DNA from: Planctomycetales bacterium | GTDB taxonomy: Bacteria; Planctomycetota; Planctomycetia; Isosphaerales; Isosphaeraceae | Reading direction: 5' to 3' | DNA: 32,659 nucleotides | Assembly: GCA_027452145.1 (NCBI GenBank) | Contig: DAIDHB010000254.1 | Span: forward strand, 1-32,659 | In this document: one piece after another, positions 24,355 through 30,696 of the stretch | Numbering within the stretch: position 1 is the stretch's first letter | Layout of the letters: the number at the start of each line of letters is the position of its first letter | Position numbers and translations under genes: made by a program | Notes under the pieces: model-generated | Database searches by the model: none | What the model saw: only the letters and a program-made list of their open reading frames with translations | Told to the model about the DNA's origin: nothing

Positions 24355-25545
24355 TCACAGCACGGTGAACAGGACGATCCGGGCGCCCTGGATCACGCGC
24401 GACCGCTCCTCGGGCGTGAACGAGCCGCGGGCGACGATCTGGTCGAGCAGGTCGAGCGTGCTGCGGATCACGAACGACTGCGCCGCGTTGACCTTCACGG
24501 CCTGGCCGTTCTTCTGGAGGATCCGCAGGACGTCGCGCAGGGCGACCGCCTCGTCGATCGGATTGTCGGGCGCGGCCTGCCAGCGCGGGAGATCGGCCGC
24601 GTCGAGCGAGGTCCGGACGACCTGATCGATCATCCGGGCGATCTCGGTGAACTTGGGATAATCGAGCGAGTCCGGCGTATCGCGGGGCGTGTGGTAGCAC
24701 GGGTTCTCGCCGGTCGTGAAGAACAGGAACGGGATGCTTTTGCCCCGGAACGGGCCGTAGTCGCTGCGATTCAGCAGGAGGACGTCGGCGCCCAATAGGT
24801 CCACGGTCAGCGGCCGGTCCTTGCCGGCCTCGCGAATCCAGGGCCGGAGCACCGGCGAGTGCTCCGATCCGATCACGAAGACGTGGTTGCCGCAGACGCC
24901 CGCGAGCGACCGGGCGATCAGGTCGGCCGTGATGAACAGCTTGACCCGCTCGAGCGGGACGGGCGGATGCGCCACGAAGTAGCGCGAGCCGAACAGAGCG
25001 TGCTCCTCCAGGTCGAAGCCGATGAACATGATGCTCCGCCGCGGAGGCGCCTTCGCCCGGGTGAGGCACCGCGCGACCTCCAGCATCATGGCGACGCCCG
25101 AGGCGTTGTCGTCCGCGCCGGGATACAGCCGCCCGCCGTGGACGCCCAGATGGTCGTAGTGGGCGGCCAGGATGAGCCACTGGTCGCGCAGGGATGGATC
25201 GGACCCACGCAGCATCGCGCCGACGTTGCGGCCGATCCGCGTGTTCGGCTCCTTGCCGGGGATGATCTGGTCGTATTCGCCGTTAAACAGGCCCTTCAGG
25301 CCGAGCTGACGGAACTGTTCGACCAGGTAGTCGGCCGCCTTGTCGCCGCCCGGACCGCTCCGGCCGCCGAACTCGGGCGAAGCCAGGGTCTCGACGACCG
25401 CGCGCAGCCGGGCCGTCTCGGGCTGGAGCTTCCGGCCGTCCTGCGCCTGACAGGGCAGGGGCCTGGCCGCCAGGGCGACCATCATGACGGCCCATATCCG
25501 GGAGGCTCCAATCGTTGCATTCCGTGGACTCGATTCACCCGGCAT
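24355..25545 (-). CDS. Exported M28 family zinc aminopeptidase
   Basis: 396 residues with an N-terminal signal peptide (hydrophobic about 17-34, ending CQAQ). The di-zinc site of M28 is complete: H129 and D131 in AAHYDHLG, bridging D145 in GADDNASG, catalytic E180/E181 in FDLEEHALFGS, D208 in ITADLI and H285 in CYHTPRDTPD. These enzymes remove N-terminal residues from peptides (or, in relatives, cyclise glutamine), here probably in the periplasm. GGAGAG lies about 9 bp before the ATG. It converges on the propeller gene upstream and diverges from the small exported protein gene at 25656. Confidence 0.93.
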   Translation of the reverse strand: MPGESSPRNATIGASRIWAVMMVALAARPLPCQAQDGRKLQPETARLRAVVETLASPEFGGRSGPGGDKAADYLVEQFRQLGLKGLFNGEYDQIIPGKEPNTRIGRNVGAMLRGSDPSLRDQWLILAAHYDHLGVHGGRLYPGADDNASGVAMMLEVARCLTRAKAPPRRSIMFIGFDLEEHALFGSRYFVAHPPVPLERVKLFITADLIARSLAGVCGNHVFVIGSEHSPVLRPWIREAGKDRPLTVDLLGADVLLLNRSDYGPFRGKSIPFLFFTTGENPCYHTPRDTPDSLDYPKFTEIARMIDQVVRTSLDAADLPRWQAAPDNPIDEAVALRDVLRILQKNGQAVKVNAAQSFVIRSTLDLLDQIVARGSFTPEERSRVIQGARIVLFTVL

Positions 25546-25644
25546 GATGCACCCTCTCCACCCTGGGGAAATCCGGATTTCGCCCGCACGGCCACGGATC
25601 GTGTGGCATATTACTCAACGTTTCGGGCATGGGGTTCCCTACAC

Positions 25645-25658
25645 GGAGGTGTATTGTG
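25645..25658 (+). promoter_or_regulatory. Ribosome binding site that fixes a GTG start
   Basis: GGAGGT at 25645-25650 is five bases before GTG at 25656. An upstream in-frame ATG at 25629 has no such site and would add RRC-containing residues before the signal peptide, so the GTG is preferred. Confidence 0.65.
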
Positions 25659-25994
25659 TCGCGCAGCTCATGGCTCAAGGCGATGGCCCTGACCCTCGTC
25701 CTGGCCGCCTTCGGGACCGGGTCGGCGATGGCCCAGGACTGGACCGACTATCTCCACTGGCCCTACGTCCCGCCGCAAGTCCCGGGCAACGGGTTCGAGT
25801 ATAACGGCCTTTACGACGGCTGGTACCGCTATCCTCGCGAGCAGCGGGTCGTGCCCCAGATCCAGGGACCGTACTACCGCAACGAGTACGGCGGCTACCG
25901 CATCTTCGGCCACTTCGCCCACCCCCACGGCTGGCACGGCTGGCAGAAGAAGAAGTTCTACCAGGGCATGCACTTCACGATGGATGTGTTCTGA
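25656..25994 (+). CDS. Small exported aromatic- and His-rich protein of unknown function
   Basis: 112 residues from the GTG at 25656. The signal peptide is clear (SSWLKAMALTLVLAAFG, ending AMAQ at about residue 27). The mature part of about 85 residues is unusually rich in Tyr, Trp, His, Gly and Pro: DYLHWPYVPPQVPG, YDGWYRYPREQ, YYRNEYGGYRIFGHFAHPHGWHGWQ. There are no cysteines. I do not recognise the family. Such composition suits carbohydrate binding, metal binding through the HPHGWH cluster, or a surface component (inference). It is divergent from the M28 peptidase gene. Confidence 0.75.
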   Translation: MSRSSWLKAMALTLVLAAFGTGSAMAQDWTDYLHWPYVPPQVPGNGFEYNGLYDGWYRYPREQRVVPQIQGPYYRNEYGGYRIFGHFAHPHGWHGWQKKKFYQGMHFTMDVF

Positions 25995-26024
25995 GCGCCT
26001 GGCAAGCCGGGGCGTCTGGAGGGG

Positions 26025-26083
26025 GTAGGGTGGGCAACGCCCACCGGTTGAGGCCTCCCATCGGTGGGCGATGCCCGCCCTAC
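26025..26083. repeat. REP-like long imperfect palindrome
   Basis: Two 22-base arms (26025-26046 and 26062-26083) match in 20 of 22 positions around a 15-base loop; one mismatch would be a G-U pair in RNA. The arms begin GTAGGG and contain CGCCCACCG. Palindromes with GTAGGGTGGGC...CCCTAC are recurrent intergenic repeats in planctomycetes and cyanobacteria (from memory). It lies 30 bp after the stop of the small exported protein and could act as its terminator. Confidence 0.65.
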
Positions 26084-26239
26084 CAGAGCGGTCCCGGAGC
26101 CCTCTCGGAGAGCCTCGGGGCCTCGTCTCGCACGTCGGCACAACTCGATCCTCGCCGCGGGCGAGCCCCGACAAAAGGGCCCGCCCGCTCGCGTTTGTGC
26201 ACCGGCGATTCGCCAGCCGTGGGCATCGGCCGCGCAGGA

Positions 26240-27397
26240 TCAGGAGCGGCTCCCGAGCACGCACGCGATCCGGTAGAACGCCTCGGCGGCGAGCTGGACC
26301 TGCTCGATCTCGATCCACTCGTCCTTGGTGTGGGCCTGGGCGATGTCGCCGGGGCCGATGACGAGGCAAGGCGTGCCGGCCGCGCCCAGCGGGCCGGCGT
26401 CGGTGCCGAAGGGGACGCCGTGGACGTCGGGCGTGCGCCCGGTGGCCGCCTCGACGGCCGCGGCGACCGGCTCCAGCCACGGACCGGCCGACGGCGGCAG
26501 GGCCGGCATGTGCACCCACGGGTCGCCGAAGTCAATCCCGTCCAGCCCGCCGGGCAGGGTCGCGAGGGCGTCGGAGACCTGTTTCAGGCAGGCGGCACCC
26601 TCCTCGCCGGGGATCAACCGGCGATCGACCTCGATCTCGCACCAGTCGGGTACGACGTTGACGCTCTGGCCCCCCTCGATCCGGCCGACCGACAGGCTCG
26701 GCGGTCCGAGAATCGGGTGGGGCGCCGAGCGAGACAGCGTCCCGGCCAGCTCCTCGAGCCGCTGGAGTACGCCGGCCATCCGATAGATCGCGTTCTTGCC
26801 CAGGTGCGGCGTCGAGCTGTGGCAGGCGACCCCGCGCGTGCGGACCTTCCAGCGCAGGGCTCCCTTGTGGCAGTGCACCAGGTCCAGCCGTGTCGGCTCG
26901 GCGACGATTGCCAGGTCGGCGCCGTGCGAGGACTGCGCCAGCACCGACGAGCCGACGTGCGTGAACTCCTCGTCGACCGTGCAGGCCAATAGGACCGAGG
27001 CTGATCCCGAGGGCCGCTCGCGGACGAGCCGTTCGAACGCGGCCAGCATCGCCGCCATACCGCCCTTCACGTCGCACGAGCCGCGGCCGTACACCCGCCC
27101 GCCCTCGACGGTCGGTTCGAACGGCGGGATCGTCATGCCATCGGTTGGCACCGTGTCCTGGTGCACGTCGAACAGCAGGGTCCGGCGTGAACCGGGAGCC
27201 TCGTAGAACGCCAGGATGTTTTCGCGGCCCGGCGCGGCCGGCTGCCGCCGGCAGGAGATCCCTCGCTCGCGGAACCACGACTCGAGGTAGGCGGTCATCC
27301 GCGTCTCGAGGACCGTGTCGCCCGAGAGCGGCCGTCCCATCGGGTTGACGCTCGGGATGGCCACCAGCTCGCGGAGCAGCCGGATCGGGTCAACCAC
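26240..27397 (-). CDS. M20 family metallopeptidase/deacylase (ArgE/DapE-like)
   Basis: 385 residues, normal for the family. Co-catalytic zinc ligands are H79 with D81 in FDVHQDTVP, bridging D109 in RGSCDVKGG, E144 (with general base E143) in VDEEFTHVG, E167 in VAEPTR, and H356 in AQAHTKDEW. The central dimerisation domain lies about 180-290. The family hydrolyses N-acyl amino acids or small peptides (acetylornithine, succinyl-diaminopimelate, carboxypeptidase G2 relatives). No arginine or lysine pathway gene is adjacent, so the substrate cannot be fixed. There is no signal peptide, so it is cytoplasmic. It lies downstream of efp on the same strand, 126 bp away. Confidence 0.92.
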   Translation of the reverse strand: MVDPIRLLRELVAIPSVNPMGRPLSGDTVLETRMTAYLESWFRERGISCRRQPAAPGRENILAFYEAPGSRRTLLFDVHQDTVPTDGMTIPPFEPTVEGGRVYGRGSCDVKGGMAAMLAAFERLVRERPSGSASVLLACTVDEEFTHVGSSVLAQSSHGADLAIVAEPTRLDLVHCHKGALRWKVRTRGVACHSSTPHLGKNAIYRMAGVLQRLEELAGTLSRSAPHPILGPPSLSVGRIEGGQSVNVVPDWCEIEVDRRLIPGEEGAACLKQVSDALATLPGGLDGIDFGDPWVHMPALPPSAGPWLEPVAAAVEAATGRTPDVHGVPFGTDAGPLGAAGTPCLVIGPGDIAQAHTKDEWIEIEQVQLAAEAFYRIACVLGSRS

Positions 27398-27461
27398 GCT
27401 TCGACTCCTGGCGAGGACTAGGAAATTGCAGGGCGGGACCGGGCAAGGGGGGGGCGTCAGT

Positions 27462-27498
27462 CCCCTGTCTTCCGTGTGCGTCGTTCGCCGGACAGGGG
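27462..27498 (-). terminator. Candidate terminator hairpin downstream of efp
   Basis: CCCCTGTC (27462-27469) and GACAGGGG (27491-27498) are perfect complements with a 21-base loop, 26 bp beyond the efp stop in the minus direction. There is no clear U-tract. Confidence 0.35.
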
Positions 27499-27523
27499 GC
27501 TCAAGCCTTCCGCTCGCCCTTGC

Positions 27524-28087
27524 TCACTTCACGCGCTCGAGGTATTCACCCGTCCGGGTGTCGATGCGGATCTTCTCGCCCGGCTTGACGAACGGCGGGA
27601 CGTCGACCTTCAGCCCGGTCTCGAGCGTCGCTTCCTTGTATTGATTGGTCGCCGTGGCGCCCGCCAGGGCCGGCGGCGTGTCGGTGACGGTCAGCTCGGC
27701 GAAGTCGGGGACCTCGATCGACACCGGCTTGTCGTTGATGTACTTCACCATTACCTTGCTGTTCGGCAGCAGGTAGTCCATCGCCGTGCCGATGATGTCG
27801 GGCGAGAAGCTGAGCTGGTCGTAGGTCTCGGTGTCCATGAAGACGTGCTCGTCCCCGGCGGAGTACAGGTACTCGTACTCCTTGGTCTCAACGTAGGGGA
27901 CCTCGATCTGGTCGACGGAGCGGAACCGCTTGTCGATCAACGACCCGCTGTTCATGTTCCGCAGCTTGGTCTGGACCATCGCGCGAAGGTTGCCCGGCGT
28001 GTGGTGGGCGAAGTCGAGGACGACGAAGTTCACGCCCTCCATCGTGATCACCATGCCTCGGCGGATGTCGGTCGCTTTGATCATCAT
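27524..28087 (-). CDS. efp: Translation elongation factor P
   Basis: 187 residues in the usual three-barrel arrangement: KOW-like domain I (1-65), OB domain II (about 66-128) and OB domain III (about 130-187, ending GEKIRIDTRTGEYLERVK). EF-P enters the ribosomal E site and relieves stalling at proline runs. The loop that carries the modified residue in other bacteria reads HHTPGNLRAMV (28-38). The position equivalent to E. coli Lys34 is Asn33, so neither lysine (beta-lysylation, deoxyhypusine-like, 5-aminopentanol) nor arginine (rhamnosylation) is available at the tip; Arg35 is two residues on. No epmA/epmB/earP-like gene is in the window. ATG ATG at the start makes residue 2 an alternative first codon. 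Confidence 0.95.
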   Translation of the reverse strand: MMIKATDIRRGMVITMEGVNFVVLDFAHHTPGNLRAMVQTKLRNMNSGSLIDKRFRSVDQIEVPYVETKEYEYLYSAGDEHVFMDTETYDQLSFSPDIIGTAMDYLLPNSKVMVKYINDKPVSIEVPDFAELTVTDTPPALAGATATNQYKEATLETGLKVDVPPFVKPGEKIRIDTRTGEYLERVK

Positions 28088-28381
28088 GGCGCTAACGTGT
28101 CTCTCGTGTTGCGGCGCGTCAGGGCGCTCAATCCCGGTTGAGTCGATGCCTCGCGTGTCGGCGTGGAATATCCCCTAAAATCTAATACTCCGGCCGCGAT
28201 CTGGCTAGACCGATCGGGCTATGCATGCAGCCAGGCTCCGCCGGTCCGGCGACGGATTCAGGCAACCAGGGGCTCTTCACCTTGACAGGCACGAGGCGAT
28301 GCATTACGACGGCCGACCATGACCTGCGGCCCCGATCAGATGCCAAGGACCGCCCACAGCCACGGAAGGCAAGGACGTCCC

Positions 28382-29317
28382 ATGTCGCCATCCTGCAATC
28401 GCATCCTCGTCGTCGTCGCGGTCGTCTCATGGGTCGCGGGCTCCCGCGAGGTCGGGGCGGATTCCATTCAGTCCTCCTACACCCTCACCGTGCTTGGTAC
28501 GGGCAATAACGCGGCCGCACCGGGCCTCCCCGTACCGAACCTCGTGAAGGATGCGAATGGTAACCAGGTCGTCCTCGCGTCCGATGGCCAGACGGCCTAT
28601 CCATTCCCCCAGACCTTCGCGGGAACCTCACTGTCCCCGTCAGCGGTCTCCAGCTTGCCGCTCGCGCAGCCAGCGCCGCCGTCGGGGGGTGGTTACCAGG
28701 GATGGAGCCGCACCTACTCCGCGGACGTCTATCCGAACGGCACAGTCCTGGGTCTCGACTACAGCGGCGTTTATACCGACGGCCGCTTCACCCTGTTCAC
28801 CCTTCACGCCAACCCCAACGGGACGTGGGGCCAGCCCACCGTCCTCCTCCAGGGACCGTCCTGGCCGACCTTGGCGGGATTCGACAACGGACCGGGCGTT
28901 GGCTATGAACTCAGCAAGTCGGGCACCCTGCTGGAATCCACGAATCGCACCCTCGGCGGACCCGGGGCTCATTGGGATTATCAAATCACCAACATTGATA
29001 ATCCCACACAAGCCCTGAACCTGGCGAATCTGCCCGTATTGCTCAACAACGGCTACAACCTCAGCGCCACCAACTACGCGTACGGGGCGATCGACGACCA
29101 GGGCCGCATCCTGCTAACGGCGAATCATTACTCGAACATCAATGATCCGAATTCCTACGATGGCGAATCGGTGCTGCTTTTGACACCGGCGGGCGTGTCA
29201 CTGGACCCGCTGGTGATGAACGCACCGGAGCCGGGATCGCTGGCGGTGATGGCGCTCGCCGCGGCCGGCTTCGCCGCCATCCGGATTCGCGGCCGTCGGC
29301 GACGACCCGGGAAATGA
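28382..29317 (+). CDS. PEP-CTERM sorted exported protein of unknown function
   Basis: 311 residues from the ATG at 28382, with AAGGA upstream. A signal peptide covers about 1-26 (ILVVVAVVSWVAG, ending GADS). The body is beta-rich with many Gly, Asn, Thr and Tyr residues (PNGTVLGLDYSGVYTDGRFTL; DDQGRILLTANHYSN) and resembles the repetitive extracellular propeller-type proteins seen with this signal. The C-terminus has the full tripartite PEP-CTERM signal: APEPGS, a hydrophobic helix LAVMALAAAGFAAI, then Arg-rich RGRRRRPGK. It should be processed by an exosortase encoded elsewhere and displayed or secreted, often together with exopolysaccharide (family knowledge). It converges on the SGNH gene. 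Confidence 0.88.
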   Translation: MSPSCNRILVVVAVVSWVAGSREVGADSIQSSYTLTVLGTGNNAAAPGLPVPNLVKDANGNQVVLASDGQTAYPFPQTFAGTSLSPSAVSSLPLAQPAPPSGGGYQGWSRTYSADVYPNGTVLGLDYSGVYTDGRFTLFTLHANPNGTWGQPTVLLQGPSWPTLAGFDNGPGVGYELSKSGTLLESTNRTLGGPGAHWDYQITNIDNPTQALNLANLPVLLNNGYNLSATNYAYGAIDDQGRILLTANHYSNINDPNSYDGESVLLLTPAGVSLDPLVMNAPEPGSLAVMALAAAGFAAIRIRGRRRRPGK

Positions 29318-29347
29318 CGCGAGCGTCGAGTCGTCCTCGAGCCGCCA

Positions 29348-30511
29348 TCACCGCCGGGCCATTGCGCGCGGGCCGTTCAGCAGCTCGCGCAGCGGCCCGA
29401 TGGACTGGTTCGTCAGGTAATCGTGGCCCAGCTCATTCAGGTGGCCGTCGAACGGAAAAACCAGCGAGGCCCAGTGATCGCGGGCCCGTGCCCGGATAGC
29501 GACGTCGATCACCGGGGCGTCGACGCCCCAGCTTGCGAGGATCCGGCCGAGCGGGCTCTGGCCCTCCTTCGCGGCGTAATTCGCCACCGGGCCGACGACC
29601 AGGACGATCAGCTTCGTGCCCCGCAGCCGGCACTCCTCGTCGATCGCCCGCATCAGCGAGCGATACCGCTTCACGTCCGGCTCGTTGGCCAACTCGGCCG
29701 CGCGCTTCGGGTCGCACCACCAGTTCTTCAGCCGGGGATCGGGCCGCTTCGACGCCGCGCCGATGCTCAGGAGCGACCGCTGGAGGAAGAAGCCGAACTT
29801 GGTATGCAGATTCACCCACGCGATCAGGTGCTTGCTCCAGCCGGGTTTGCGGAAGTAGTCCCGGAGCGGCCGGCCGCTAGCGTCGAATCCGTCGGCGGGC
29901 GGCGACGGCTGGAAGTCGTTCCCCGGGTAGACGCACAGCACCAGCGCCTCCGGCGGTTCCGGAGTCAACACGTCGTGGACGATGCGGTGCCAGTAGTCGA
30001 AGATCGCCGTGTCCGAGATGCCATAATTGATGCACACCCGCGGCCTCGCGGCGCCGTCCTGGTTGAGGAGCGCCTCGAGCCGGTCGCAGAACGTGACCTC
30101 ATAGGTGACCTGCATGGCCTCGGTAAACGAGTCGCCGACGAAGGCGATGCGATATGGGTGCTCAGCGGCCGCCGGCGCCGGGCGAGGGCGTGCGCGATAG
30201 CCCAGGGCGTTGGTGCGGAACTCGGTGCGAAATTCGGAACCGTCGACCGCGTAGGTCGTCTCGGGCCACCACTTCTTGCCGACGTTCGTATGTCCCGAGC
30301 CGACCATCAGCCGATCGGTGTGAATCCAGTAGCGCGGGCGATAGAACAGACGGAATGCGACCTCGCCGACGACGAGGCACGCCGCCAGGACGAGCAGGTT
30401 GCCCATCACGAAGAACGCCAGGCGCTTGCGGCGAGACATTGCCACCAGGGTGGATGCCCGGCGCGGCGTGCGCGTCCAGGGTCGGCGCGCAGTCGATCCT
30501 GCGACCGTCAT
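29348..30511 (-). CDS. Membrane-anchored SGNH/GDSL hydrolase-like protein
   Basis: 387 residues from the ATG at 30511, which has a GGGGGG-rich ribosome site. MSRRKR at residue 25 (30439) is an alternative that would put the membrane helix (about 31-55, LAFFVMGNLLVLAACLVVGE) at the very N-terminus. SGNH blocks are visible: GDSFTEAMQV (126-135, Ser128 nucleophile), Gly in NYGISD (164), Asn in YPGNDF (198), and DGHLNELGH (355-363) with catalytic Asp/His. The catalytic domain should face the periplasm. Similar proteins deacylate or acylate envelope polysaccharides (inference). Confidence 0.88.
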   Translation of the reverse strand: MTVAGSTARRPWTRTPRRASTLVAMSRRKRLAFFVMGNLLVLAACLVVGEVAFRLFYRPRYWIHTDRLMVGSGHTNVGKKWWPETTYAVDGSEFRTEFRTNALGYRARPRPAPAAAEHPYRIAFVGDSFTEAMQVTYEVTFCDRLEALLNQDGAARPRVCINYGISDTAIFDYWHRIVHDVLTPEPPEALVLCVYPGNDFQPSPPADGFDASGRPLRDYFRKPGWSKHLIAWVNLHTKFGFFLQRSLLSIGAASKRPDPRLKNWWCDPKRAAELANEPDVKRYRSLMRAIDEECRLRGTKLIVLVVGPVANYAAKEGQSPLGRILASWGVDAPVIDVAIRARARDHWASLVFPFDGHLNELGHDYLTNQSIGPLRELLNGPRAMARR

Positions 30512-30696
30512 GGTCGGTCCCCCCGAGCCGGCCTGGCCGATCCTCTCCGGTCCCGAAGGCGGTGCGCCTCGGCAAGCCGGTCGGCTCGTCGGCGCGCCGG
30601 GATGTCGCTACCGCCTGGTCTCCTAGATCGGCGGTCGGGGGGTGGATCCTGCGGTCATTTCCGGATTTGCCGGGGATTACATGGGTCGCGGCCGAA

